NCBI GenBank assembly: GCA_011799875.1 | Contig: CM022300.1 | Span: 235,550,807-235,614,806, forward strand | DNA: 64,000 bases | Reading direction: 5' to 3' | Origin: Thinopyrum elongatum | Lineage: Eukaryota; Streptophyta; Magnoliopsida; Poales; Poaceae | Part shown: piece by piece, positions 34,155 to 45,189 of the stretch | Numbering within the stretch: the first letter of the stretch is position 1 | Layout of the letters: each line of letters starts with the position of its first letter | The notes under the pieces: model-generated | The model's database searches: none | Told to the model about the DNA's origin: nothing | What the model saw: the letters and a program-made list of their open reading frames with translations, nothing else | Program-made: the position numbers and the translations under genes

Positions 34155-34691
34155 GGACTTAACACGGCAGATGCCCTAGCAAAAGGACCTAGGTGTGGAG
34201 CCATCGCAACTAGGTTAGCTTGAAGGGGTTAAACGGGACAAAGGACACAGAGAGTTTACCCAGGTTCGGCCCTTCTCAACGAGGTAAAGGCCTACTCCTT
34301 CTTTAGGTTGTATTGCTTGTGTTTCGATTACCAGGGAGCGAATATGCTTGACCTAGTTCTCGATCAGTTGTTTCTTGAGTTAACCCGCCGCCGGGTCACC
34401 CCTTTGTATACAGGTTGATGCCCGGCGGCTTACAGAGTCCCGTCCGGCTCACACAAATGTGACCGGCTCGGTTTCTAACTACCCTTGCCTTATAGGACAG
34501 GTTTAAACATATGGCGGCTCATACCCATGGGCCTCAAGCCATCTCCGGGTCTTGGGCCTTCAATTAGCTTGCTCTATGAACCGCCATCTTCACATCTTCT
34601 TGGACCTTATCGGGCCTCTTGACTTTAGGCCGCCAGGGGCATGACCCGGCCCCTCCTGGGCGGGTCATACCCATTACTTATATCCCCAACA
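34149..34691 (-). repeat. G2 5' LTR
   Basis: 543 bp, same termini as the left LTR. The TATA region is altered (TATACAAAG at 34402-34410, minus strand). Confidence 0.95.
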
Positions 34692-35861
34692 GAAACCATG
34701 CTCATGCTATTTAGTAAATTCGCATACCTTTTACAAGGAATAGGAAGAGATCTCAAGGATATATGTGGCCAGAGTCAATCACAAAGATGTCGTTTATTGG
34801 TTTTTCAGCTATAGAAAATAGAAATACATGCTTGAAAAACATGACCCCTGGCATGGTGGCATGATATGGCCTCACCATGCCCTGGTAAAAATTTGAGAAG
34901 ATTTGTCTTATGTCATCATGCACGCCCTTCATAAAATCAAACCATCACCGAGGACATTTCATGGTTTTGAGAGGGAAATCACCAAGATTGAAGGGAAATC
35001 CAAATTTCCTTCATCCTTTGTCCTTAAGTTTTTTTCTACGATGAACATACACCCTTCAAATCACCATGTTCAAATTTGGCACTTTTCCAGGCTCATTTAC
35101 CATATTTAGGCGATAATGTGCATTTTCTAGGCATTAATGCACATAATTCAAATTCAAACAATCGGTGCATGAAAAAGTGCACAAAAACAATCTGGACAAC
35201 CATGCTTATGATATTTAGTAAATTCTCATGCCTTTTACAAGGAATGGGCAGAGATATCAAGGATATATGTGACCAGAGTCAACCACAAACGTGTCATTTA
35301 TTGGTTTTTCAACTATAGAAAATTAAAATACATGATTGAAAAACATGACGCCTGGCATGGTGCCATGGTATGGCCTCACCATGCCCTGGTAAAAAATTGA
35401 GAAGGTTTGGCTAATGTCGTCATGCACGCCCTTCGTAAATCGAACCATCACTGAGGAAGTTTCATGGTTTCGAGAGGGAAATCACCAACATTGAAGGGGA
35501 ATCCAAATTTCCTTCGTCCTTTGTCCTTGAGTTTTTTTCTATGATGAGCATACACCCTGCAAATCACCGTGTTCAAATTTGGCACTTTTTTGGGCTCATT
35601 TCCCATAGTTAGGCAATAATGTGCATTTTCTAGGCATTAATGCACATAATTCAAATTCAAACAATCGGTGCATGAAAAGGTGCACAAAAATGGTCTGGAA
35701 ATCCATGCTTGTGCTATTTAGTAAATTCTCATGCCTTTTACAAGGAATGGGCAGAGATCTCAAGGATATGTGTGGCAAGAGTCAACCACAAACGTGTCAT
35801 TTATTGGTTTTTCAACTATAGAAAAATGAAATACATGCTTGAAAAACAAGATGCCTGGCAT
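34692..35861. repeat. C1 central ~503-bp tandem array, segment 2
   Basis: Unit markers ATCACCAAGATTG at 34979 and ATCACCAACATTG at 35479, about 502 bp apart. It ends at CTGGCAT, where C2 is inserted; the array resumes at 51717 with CATGGTGCC, restoring the unit. Confidence 0.85.
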
Positions 35862-36590
35862 CACTGGTACATCGATATGCTATACAAACGGTTTTTAACC
35901 CCTTTCCGCGACGACATTTTGAACCGTTGCCTAGTGAGTGTGGGCGATAGGTGGGGGGGTCCTTCCCACACGACCCAGAAACCATCAAGGATCGGCCCTC
36001 CGGTCACACACGCTGGGAAAAATGAGCTCGTGTGTGACGGGCGAGCGATCAAATACAATTATACATGCACAATCGGTTCCGGTCGTAAGTACATTACACA
36101 CAGTCAGTCCCAGACAAATGTTTCTGTTCGTATGTACATTCCACACAGTCAATCCAAGGAATACGTTTCCCTTGGTATGTACATCCCACACAATCAATCC
36201 AAGAAGTACGTTTCCGTTCGTATGTACATCCCACACAGTCACTCCAAGTAAAACGTTTCGGTTCGCACGTACATCACACACAATTTTCCCCATTAAATCA
36301 TTTGTGATCGCGTTGCCATTGCAGACGATATTAACAATTTTATCGTTTGCGTTATTCAATGCATCACACATGGTGCGTAGAAGAAACTGTGTGGCATAGG
36401 CTGTCCATCACACACACTTTTTATGTGGAAAACATTTGCGCAAGGTGGCCTAATGCAAACAGTTTTCAAGAGGAAGTCGTGTGTGATTGTTCACTGATCC
36501 AACACGTTTTCTTCCTAGAAACTGTGTGCATTGTCTGAGGTCATCACCCACGGTGTTTTCTCAATAACCGTTTGCAATAGAAAAACCCAA
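35862..36590 (+). repeat. C2 B-end: terminus and subterminal tandem motifs
   Basis: Begins CACTGGTAC, then ATGCTATACAAACGG and CCTTTCCGCGACG, shared with the inverted C1 right end. From 36070 to 36290 come four ~60-bp units with CGTTCGTATGTACATCCC and ACACAGTCA-like words, then scattered CATCACACA and TTTGCGTT words. Related to, but ordered differently from, the A-end motifs. Confidence 0.8.
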
Positions 36591-36838
36591 TTAGCAGTCT
36601 AATTGGCCTATTATTAATAACCATTTATTAATCAAATTGACATTTCATATTAAGCACACAATATATTTCATTTTCATATTCAGGAAGTAGGATTTCATAA
36701 TTGAAATACATCAGAGTACAACATCATATAGCTTCAGCACTCAGTTACACCATATAGGCATATAGCTAGCTACCCCATTACACAACTGCACCAGCACCAA
36801 GTTTCACATGCAACATCTATAACCTTTTGAAATTAGCA

Positions 36839-37486
36839 TCATAGACGGTACATAGACAGATGAATCTCATCTGGAAAACTACTGAAGCGGAAGGTGAATA
36901 TTGAGCCTTCATTGATGTTGAAAGTCTTTGCAACTTTAGGCCAATGCTTGTGGATGATTGACCATCCATCCTTCGTCCTCTTCAGGAATACTTCAATATT
37001 GTACTGTGGGTGTTGTATGAATACCTTCCTCGCCTCTTGACCATACAGGTGGTTTGAGAGGTAATCATCAGTGAACTGCTTTGGAAAGGCCTGAAAACAA
37101 GGATATGCATAAATATCTTCTCTAGATTTGAAATGGCGCAAAGGAATAAAAAAGACAAGGTATAATAGTTAGTACCATCCTATAGTGAACTGATGTCTTC
37201 TTCACTTTGCAGACAAAGATCTTGTTGTTTTTTGTCGCTAATTTCTTTATCCTAACAATCATTCTGAGTTTCTTGACGTGACTGATATTCATGGACAACT
37301 CATTTCCCCTTATGCAAATAGGGTCGAACAGTGGGTCAAAAGCTCTGACAGCAGGACCTACATGTGCAAGACCAAATTGTTAAAAACCTAAATATTAGAA
37401 TGGTTCCTGCAATTGCACAATAATGTGCTATTAGACAAAGGACCATGAATGTGCAAACCTCGATTGTAAACCTCAGTGCTTCCCAT
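36839..37486 (-). CDS. Intact three-exon B3-domain gene of C2
   Basis: Exons 37459-37486 (start MGSTEVYNR), 37176-37357 and 36839-37090 join through GT/AG sites to one open frame of 153 codons with no lesion. The B3 domain covers about residues 53-153: KNNKIFVCKVKKTS, FPKQFTDDYLSNHL, VFLKRTKDGWSII (core Trp) and FNINEGSIFTFRF (the strand after the turn), ending LSMYRL. B3 domains of plant REM/VRN1-type proteins bind DNA, so the product could act in the nucleus on element or host DNA; that is inference. The gene points toward the B-end, as does its homologue in C1 (FPKQFTDEYLANYM at 60230-60270). Expression is unknown. Confidence 0.75.
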
Positions 37487-37632
37487 TGTTTTCCTACAAC
37501 ACATCTAAGGTAGTTAGTGATTAGGTTAAGTGAGGGTTGGCATGCTATCAGTAAAATATGTTGATGAAAAATAAACACATTGCAGATTCATCAGATTAAT
37601 TCGAGCCACATGGAAAAGCCATTTATCAAAAC

Positions 37633-38100
37633 CAAGCATGATTAAGAACTAGGAAATATAGCAATTGTATATGTTTCTCATGTATTAAGTGCAGCCATAT
37701 TCGATTTATTCCTCACATGCATAACAGTACAAAATTCTACACACAACAATTGGACATCGCATTGCAGAATTGAAACAAGCAGTTAACTAAACACCACAAC
37801 AAATGAACCGAACATTAACTAAGCACCACATTGCACAATATAACATACTCCTAATAGAAGATCAGACAGTTAACCAAACCAAGCATGCTTGACAGCATGG
37901 AAATATAGCAATTGTATTTGTTTCTCATGTATTTTGTACAACCAAATTCGATTTATTTCTCACATGGAAGACAATACAAAATTGCACCCAAAAGAATTGA
38001 ACATCACCTTGCAGAATTGAACCAAACAGTTAACTAAACACAACAACAAATTAACCAAATAGTTAATAAGTGAGCACTACATTGGACGACATATAGAACG
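37633..38100. repeat. Direct repeat of about 220 bp, two copies
   Basis: Two copies, starting AACCAAGCATG at 37631 and 37877, about 247 bp apart, share AAATATAGCAATTGTAT, TTTCTCATGTATT and GCAGAATTGAA. Non-coding AT-rich sequence 5' of the B3 gene, between it and the next ORF. Confidence 0.7.
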
Positions 38101-38264
38101 TATACACTAGAGGAACATATTGCATGGTAAAATTACATAGGACAATTCACTAGAATTTGTTAAGGAAAGCCAGGAGCAGCACATGCAATGGGTAAAATGA
38201 GCATGCTTAACCGGCATAGCTAGCTAACTGAACATAGGTCCTTATAGTGAGCTAATAAGACAAG

Positions 38265-38745
38265 CTACTCCTCATCATCGGAGATATTGATGATGATTGG
38301 CTCCTTGGACATGGAAGAGGGCGAGGCCTCCACATTGTGGGTGCCCTCCTCGTAGTGGTGAGTTGCCTGAGTCGCTCCGGGCACCAACCTACTGGCTCTT
38401 GAGTTGAGGTAAGCATGGGCACACTAAGAAAACACCTCGTAGTCTTCGTCGAAGGCACCGACGATGGCCTCGAGAAAACGCCACGAACTATCGTTTAAAG
38501 CAGCCAACTGCATTGTGGCATCGGTGCGCGAGGCGTCGATGGTGGCCTCAACGGTGAGGTGCTCCTCCAAGATCTGGGGGTCGGCACGAATGGCAGCCAT
38601 CGCGACCTCATCCGCGCGTGCGGCCGCGATTTGCTTCTCCGCCGCCAAATGCTCCTTGAGCTCTTGGCTATATTGCGTGTACCATGGCTTCAGGCGGTGC
38701 TTATTTGGGGTAGGGGTCAGTGATTTGGGTGGAAGGTGTCACGCC
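38265..38745 (-). pseudogene. Alanine-rich helical ORF with acidic IIINISDDEE tail
   Basis: Minus frame open from about 38745 through LKEHLAAEKQIAAARADE, an Ala/Glu-rich helical stretch, to DEDYEVFS, then a TAG at 38424-38426. The frame continues as HAYLNSRASRLVPGATQ and ends KEPIIINISDDEE at a TAG (38265-38267). The only lesion seen is the internal TAG. The C-terminal hydrophobic-acidic motif resembles a SUMO-interacting motif. Upstream, 38817-39005 may be a leader exon ending in a donor (CAG^GTAATC). No known family is recognised. Confidence 0.45.
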
Positions 38746-39298
38746 GGAAGTTGGGACATGTGGGATGTAGAAGGAGGAGGAGGATGGGGTCGGGTGTGGA
38801 TTACCTGCCTGGATTGACGAGGCCGAGCAGCGTGAAGGAGGGTCGCCGACGAGGAGGCAGAGCTGCAAGCAAGGAGTGAAGGTTTGAACTTGGAAAGGAA
38901 GGTGGAAATAGGGGAAATGTGGCTTTTGGTAAGGGGGAGGGGGCGGGGAGGTAGATATTTCCACGAAAGCCAAAAATTTTGGCTCGGTGCAGCGAAAAAA
39001 CTGGCGCACAAAGTGTCATCAAACACGGTCCCTTATTCAGCACTGTGTATGACATGTGAACATCACAAACGATTCATATAGCTTACCCCATGTGTGATGA
39101 GTTTGAACGTGCAAATTTTGGTACGAATTTCCCGGGTTACAGTGGTCATCCACATCATTGCATAATTTGGGTACACAAAGGAGCCTACAGCACACCCACA
39201 CTTCTTAATTGAGCAAGTTCAACAATTAATCAGAGCTAGTTAACGTAAACATTAGTCTAACAAATTAAAGACCGGTACTCTAAATTAAACAAAGAGTA

Positions 39299-39915
39299 CT
39301 ACTCTGGCTGGCGCTCGTCTATCTCTGCCGCCTCCTCCATGTCCAGCTCGCGCCCGACGATCTCCTGGGGAAGGGGCTCCATGGCATCATCGCACCATAC
39401 TCGGCAAGCATCTCGCCATCCGCGTCCGCCATCTCTTTGGAAAATGCCGCCACGAGCTAGGAGTGGGCGGTCGCGATCTGGGCTTGGACGGGCTCCGTTG
39501 TGGCAAGGTATGCCACGAAGGAACAGACGGTTGCTCGAATGCTCTCGGTGATTGCCAACTCTTCGGCCATGGTTTGCCGACCGTTATCGGAGAAGCTTCA
39601 TTCGTGTTGTGCGGTAACCGCCACGAGCTGGTCGTGGGTGGCCTCAACATGGTCGTGGGCGGCCTCCATTAGGGCTAAGGCCGCCGCTGCGGAACGGGCA
39701 GCTGCTGTGCCGCCCTCGCCAGTTGCTATCCCCAACGCAGATATTGCTGCCGCCACCTGAGCAGCAATAGTGCCTGTTTAGGTTGCCTTGGCCACCCGGT
39801 CGTAGATTGCGGCCGCGCTCACGCAGCTTGTTAGCACGCGCATGGCGGCTGCGGCCACGCTCTCGCCGAAGTGGGCCGCCTGAGTGGCCCTCACGACACG
39901 GGTCCATGTCCCCAT
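39299..39915 (-). pseudogene. Alanine-rich helical ORF, decayed
   Basis: Minus strand from an ATG at 39913-39915 (MGTWTRVVRATQAAHFG). The frame is helix-forming and Ala-rich (SVAAAAMRVLTSCVSAAA; EGGTAAARSAAAALALMEA) with three nonsense codons, then a frame change near 39375 to finish as MEPLPQEIVGRELDMEEAA with a stop at 39299. A TATA-like ATATATATAC lies at 40021-40030, about 106 bp upstream. It is divergent to the ORF at 43001 across the ~503-bp array. It resembles the neighbouring helical ORFs in composition; function unknown. Confidence 0.5.
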
Positions 39916-40089
39916 CTTTCACCGGCGATGATTGAATAGTGAAATGATATTTCGGGAGCGAGCTAATGTGCTTGATGCGCCGGCTGTGGACTGTAGCCGA
40001 CGCACCATCTCACGTAAGCCATATATATACTACTCTGATGGTGCTCCAAGATATTTTGTACTTCATCTCACATGGTTGGTGATAATAAA

Positions 40090-42560
40090 CTGTGTGCGAT
40101 CTACTTGATTTTTTGTCCTGATTTGAAATACATAATTGGGTCACAGCGGCAAAGGAGGGTGTTTGAATTGCTAGAACTTTTATCTGCAGTGAACATGCAA
40201 CTATAGGTGTGTCGTAAAAAATTTGGAATTATTCAGGGTTTGTATGGAAATTTTTATACATTAACTTGGTTTTCTAGGCATTTTAGGTGCACAATTCAAA
40301 ATTAAACTACATGCACATCCTCTGGTGCACCAAAATGGGTTGTAAAATCATTTATGTGTCCATGGGTTGATGTTGATGTCCCATGCAATAAATGGGGATT
40401 AATTTTAAACACCTCGGCACCGTGGCTCATCTGCAAATGTTGAGATACTTGGTTTTGAAATTCTAGTAAATCCAAAACTCGTCTGAAATTCATGAACCTT
40501 GGCTTGCTATCATGGAATGGAATCAACATGCTGTGGTAATTTTTTTGTCCCATTTGGGGCAGGTTTTGGTATAAGCTTCTCACAAACTAGAGCTTCTCAC
40601 AAGAAGCCTCATGGTTCTGGTAGGGAACATGTCACCTTTGTGGATGAAATGATATTCTTGCCTCTTTTTCCTTTGACATTTTTTCTATTGTCAACATAGA
40701 ACAACAGGAGTGTCGTGTTAAATTTTGGAATTTTTTGGGGTTCGTTTGGACATTTTATACATTAACTAAGTTTTTTAGGCATTTATGTGCATTATTCAAT
40801 TTTGAACTACAGGCACATGCTCCAGTGCATAAAAATGGGTTGCAAAATCAAATGTGTGTCCTTGGTTGCATGCTTAGGTCCCATGCAAGAAATGGGAATG
40901 AATGTCAAACACCTCGGCACCATCGCTTGGCCGCAAACATTGAGATACATGGTTTTAAAATTCTAGTAAATCCAAAACTCGTCTGAAATTCATGAAACTT
41001 GGCATGCTATCATGGAATGGCATCAACATGCTGTGGTAACAAAAATTGTCCCATTTGGGGCAGGTTTTGGTATAAGCTTCTCACAAACCAGAGCTTCTCA
41101 CAACAAGCCTCATGGTTCAGGTAGGGAACGCGTCACCTTTGTGGACGAAATGATATTCGTTGCCTCTTCTTGCTTTCAAATTTTTTTCGGGTGTCAACAT
41201 AGAACAACAGGAGTGTCGTGTTAAATTTTGGAATTTTTCAGGGTTTGTTTGGACATTTTTATACATTAACTGAGTTTTCTATGCATTTATGTGCATAATT
41301 CAAATTTGAACTACACGCACATCCTCTAGTGCATAAAAATGGGTTAAAAAACCACATGTGTGTCCTTGGTTACATGCTTAGGTCCCATGCAAGAAATGGG
41401 AATGAATGTCAAACACCTCGGCACCGTCGCTTGGTTGCAAACATTGAGATACATGGTTTTAAAATTCTAGTAAATACAAAACTCGTCTGAAATTCATGAA
41501 ACTTGGCATGCTATCATGGCATGGCATCAGCATGCTGTGGTGAAAAAATTGTCCCATTTGGGGCAGGTTTGGGTATAAGCTTCTCACAAACAAGAGCTTC
41601 TCACAACAAGCCTCATGGTTCCGGTAGGGAACATGTCACCTTTGTGGACGAAATGATATTCATTGCCTCTTCTTACTTTCAATTTTTTTTCTAGTGTCAA
41701 CATAGAACAACAGGAGTGTTGTGTTAAATTTTGGATTTTTTTCGCGGTTCGTTTGGACATTTTTATACATTAACTAAGTTATCTATGCATTTATGTGAAT
41801 AATTCAAATTTGAACTACAGGCATATGCTCCAATGCATATAAATGGGTTAAAAAATCAAATGTATGTCCTTGGTTGGATGCTTAGGTCCCATGCAAGAAA
41901 TGGGAATGAATGTCAAACACCTCGGCACCGTCGCTTGGCCACAAACATTGAGATACATGGTTTTAAAATTCTAGTAAATCCAAAACTCGTCTGAAATTCA
42001 TGAAACTTGGCATGCTATCATGGAACGAGATGAACATGCTGTGGTAAAAACATTGTCCCATTTGGGGCAGGTTTGGGTATAAGCTTCTCAGAAACCAGAT
42101 CTTCTCACAACAAGCCTCATGGTTCTGATAGGCAATGTGCCTCCTTCGTGGATGAAACGATATTCGTTGCCTCTTCTTGCTTTCAAATTTTGTCCTAGTG
42201 GCAACATAGAGCAACAGGAGTGTCGTGTTAAAATTTGGAATATTTCGGGGTTCGTTTGGACATTTTTACACATTAACTGAATTTTCTAGGGATTTTATGT
42301 GCATAATTCAAATTTGAGCTACAGGCACATGCTCCAGTGCAGAAAAATGGGTTCAAAAATCAAGTGTGTGTCCTTGGGTGCATGCTTATGTCCCATGCAA
42401 GAAATGGGAATGAATTTCAAACACCAGGGCATCGTTGCTTGCCGGCAAAATGTTGAGATACTTTGTTTTTAAATTCTAGTAAATCCAAAACTCGTCTGAA
42501 TTTCATGAAACTTGGCATGCTATCATGGAATGGCACCCGACATGCTATGGTATTTTTCGT
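40090..42560. repeat. C2 central ~503-bp tandem array
   Basis: Marker AACTCGTCTGAA occurs at 40476, 40977, 41480, 41984 and 42489, spacings 501-505 bp, five units. Each unit also holds GTCCCATTTGGGGCAGG, AGCCTCATGGTTC and GCATAATTCAAATTTGAACTA-like words. The last of these and the TTTTCTAGGCATT word also occur in the C1 array, so the two arrays are diverged versions of one repeat with the same period. Confidence 0.88.
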
Positions 42561-42599
42561 GTCCAATTTGAGAGAAGGCGGACTCGAAACAACATCAAA

Positions 42600-43000
42600 A
42601 AAAGGCATTTTGAAATAAATAGCTACCACCTTATCATCTCAAACGTTTATATAATTTAAATCATGGGCGGTCTGTTAACCATTCACGTGACACCACGCAT
42701 CACACTTTTAATGGCTAGGAGGTGCCGTGTGGATAGCTGCTTGAGTAGATGGGAGGCGTGCGAGCGCAGTCCACTGCGCAGGCTGACTGGGAGGCGTGCA
42801 AGCTATTCTCCAGTGCACATGCTCATCGGGAAGTGTTTGAGCTGTACGCTGTGCATGCTCACTGGGAAGCGAGCCCTTTGACTTCCATGGCCGCCCGCCT
42901 TACTCACATCCTCTCCACTAATGGCACCCGAGCCACTGTTTAATACGGGCGAACTTACTGTTCGTCTCCCATTCCCCTCCCGCAGACCTCCACCAACGCC
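42600..43000 (+). other. GC-rich upstream region of the 43001 ORF
   Basis: Contains imperfect repeats of GCTGACTGGGAGGCGTGC / GCTCACTGGGAAGCGAGC at 40-60 bp intervals (42725-42880). Likely promoter and leader of the ORF at 43001. No gene of its own is supported. Confidence 0.4.
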
Positions 43001-43603
43001 ATGGCACAGAAGGACCATCTGCCACTAGTCTTCCAGTTTGGTGAAGTTGACTTTGAGCCAGACGAGATAGAAAATAAGTAATGGGGCCTCATGGACATGG
43101 CCCTGAACCAGCTGGCCGCGGGGGTTGCTGCCCCCGCGCCCGTCCCAGCTTCCATCCCCGCGCCCGCGCCAGCGACCATCCTCGTAGCATTGATGGGCAA
43201 GTGGCCGAGCACTATCACAGAGCTGGAAGCCGTGGGCGTTAGCGAGGTCCCTATGGACCCACGCAAGCTCATGTACATGCCAACGCCAGCGCCCGTGCCC
43301 GTGCCCGTGCTCGCCCCTGCACCCACTGCGACGCCGGTCCCCGTGCGTTTTCCTACACCCGTCGCGCCCGTGCCCGTGCGTGTGCCATGCTTAGCATCAT
43401 GGGACGCTGCTGTCGACCGCTACCTCGCAGCGCCACGAGTTGTTGTCCTCCCGCGCCCCGCCCGTCGATCGTGCGACGGCAAGATGTTTGATTTCCAAGT
43501 GAAGAACATTCTGTGCTACCTTGAAGACTTTAACAATGGCGTCCCAGAGGACGACAACAACAACGCTAGCGCGGCACGCCGCCTACGCCACCACCGAAAT
43601 TAG
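43001..43603 (+). pseudogene. Pro/Ala-repeat ORF of C2 with one nonsense codon
   Basis: The frame begins MAQKDHLPLVFQFGEVDFE at 43001, stops at a TAA (43079-43081, probably from CAA) and continues in the same frame to 43603. After MDMALNQLAAGVAA comes a Pro-Ala-Val linker (PAPVPVPVLAPAPT), then RSCDGKMFDFQVKNILCYL and a short Asn/Arg-rich end. A stiff Pro-rich spacer between two small segments is suggested. Transcribed away from the array. No family recognised. Confidence 0.5.
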
Positions 43604-44405
43604 TTTTTTGAGTTTAATACTATATCTCGATCGTATGAATATAAAGTCGCAGTGTGACTGAATGAAACATATGGTTTGAGCAAACTTGCATTTTTCTCGC
43701 TGAATGTGCAGGCTTATCAAATGATTTTTTTTAAATGTCAATGGTTTTTAAATTTAAAACACTCATCGCAAACATTTAAGATAGAACACCCATATGCAAA
43801 CCGATAGCTTCCCCAGTAAACCAAGGGAAAAATTTGCCGCGCAGGATTTGTGCATCCCTTCATCGCAAACAATTCAGATTGTATAGGGTGTGCAAAGTGA
43901 GAGCTATGGTTCCTTGGCCGCTAAGCCAAGAGAAAATCTGGCACGCAGCATTTGTACATCCCTTCAACACAAACAATTTTTTTGGATGACCCGTGTGCAA
44001 CCATGTACATACAATTTGGTAAGATTTGCATCTCTCATATTGGGTATATTGCCCTTTGTCAACCTTGTAACACTGCCATTTGTCAAAATTTGCAGCTAAA
44101 AATCACTAGCACTATCTAATTTTTGCAACTAAAATTCAATAAGCATGGATTTCATTCATAGATTAAGCAGTCGTTCTTTATACAAACAATTCAACTCGAT
44201 AGCTGAACCGACCAAACTTTTCCCCAATTGTTGCCAACCACATACTGAAATAGCTAGTTCAACTATATATACTAGCTAATTTTAAGTACGTTGTACAGTT
44301 CAACCACATCTATAGTCAGATGAAGTGAACAAAATAGCTCCTAAATACTACTACTACGGAGGGGCTTTGTACTACTTCCAGCAGCCTCTCCTCTATCGAG
44401 CGTGC
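43604..44405. other. C2 sequence without a supported gene
   Basis: AT-rich stretch between two convergent ORFs. An imperfect direct repeat (units near 43800 and 43920) shares AAATTTGCCGCGCAG-like and CATCCCTTCA(T/A)C(G/A)CAAACAATT words. The TCGCAAAC words resemble the subterminal motif of the element ends, so it may be a fossil internal end. Confidence 0.45.
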
Positions 44406-45184
44406 TCAGTAAGAGGTAGACAAGGAGGAGCCTACCGATGAGCTAGACAACAGCAATCCGGTGCCTACCGCTGCTGCACCTTCAGTGACGCTCACCTCGA
44501 ACGCCCTCTGCCACTCCACACGACCCCTCTCGAAGTGGTGGGACTCCTCGTAGATCTCCTCATTCCTCGCCTCTGCGGTGGCGTGTGCTGCGGCCATGGC
44601 AGTGGTAAGACTCTTTGTGTGCTCGACGAGGTGCTCCTCCTCCTCCCGCAGGAACTCGATGTAGCGCGCAAGGTCGCTGACGCACGTGCAGGCCTCCACC
44701 TCCCGCCTTCGGGCGGCGGTGGCAGAGCAGGTGATGACCCCGGCAGTTGACGGTGGGCTGGCGGCCACGACGATCGACGGTGGGGTGGCGGCCACGACAG
44801 CCACCTCCCGCCTTCGGGCCGTGGTGGCGGAGCGGGTGATGGCCACGGTGGCCAACAGTGGGTGGCGGCCACGACATACAACTCTCGCCTTCGGGCCGCG
44901 GCGGCGGAGCAGGCGATGGCCCTGGCTTTCAACGATGGTGTGGCAGCCATGGCGGCAGATGGTGGGTTGGCGGCAACGGGGACCGGCAACAGCTGCCGAT
45001 GTGCAGCGATGGCAGAGCGTGTGGTGGGTGTTGTGCGCACACCCAACAGGGACGCCACGCACACTACACTACGCCGGGGACTGCGCCGCCACCGTGGTGT
45101 AGCCTCTAGTTGGAGTTGTCCTCTGATGACAGTGGAGTGGCTGAGCGACGATGATGGACCGGTGCCATTGGCGATTGTGGGAGA
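44406..45184 (-). pseudogene. Helical ORF of C2 split by L1
   Basis: The minus frame 44406-45062 encodes an Arg/Ala-rich repeat region (four ~95-bp DNA repeats with GCCTTCGGGCC, each giving ARRREV) followed by a helical segment (YIEFLREEEEHLVEH, EIYEESHHFERGRVEW) and a Ser-rich end. Reading frames near the 5' end are unclear, with stops after a short ATG frame near 45165. L1 inserted just upstream; the 5' leader and a TATA box lie beyond it at 49312-49380. Similar in style to the ORFs at 38265 and 39299. Function unknown. Confidence 0.4.
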
Positions 45185-45189
45185 AGCAG

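Larger units (their letters stand above)
21092..34691 (-). mobile_element. G2: full-length Tat/Grande-like gypsy retrotransposon
   Basis: 13.6-kb element with two 543-bp LTRs (21092-21634 and 34149-34691) running TGTTGGGGATATAA to GACA on the minus strand. Flanks AAAAC (21087-21091) and GAAAC (34692-34696) fit a 5-bp target duplication with one change; the surrounding array unit rejoins across it. Minus-strand order: LTR, PBS, leader ORF, gag, protease, RT, RNase H, second RNase H, integrase, then an antisense spliced gene, PPT and LTR. The second RNase H and the antisense gene between integrase and 3' LTR are hallmarks of the Tat lineage (Grande, RIRE2, Retand, Ogre). Gag-pol carries nonsense codons and frameshifts and cannot be made as one protein. 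Confidence 0.95.

Noticed and set aside
35985..36371. 128-residue minus-strand frame with repeated VWDVHTNGNVLLG
   Set aside because: It is a translation of the ~60-bp subterminal tandem repeats at the C2 B-end.
40090..42560. Tandem arrays considered as CRISPR or satellite centromere DNA
   Set aside because: Five units of about 503 bp without short direct repeats and spacers; they lie inside a DNA transposon at low copy number.
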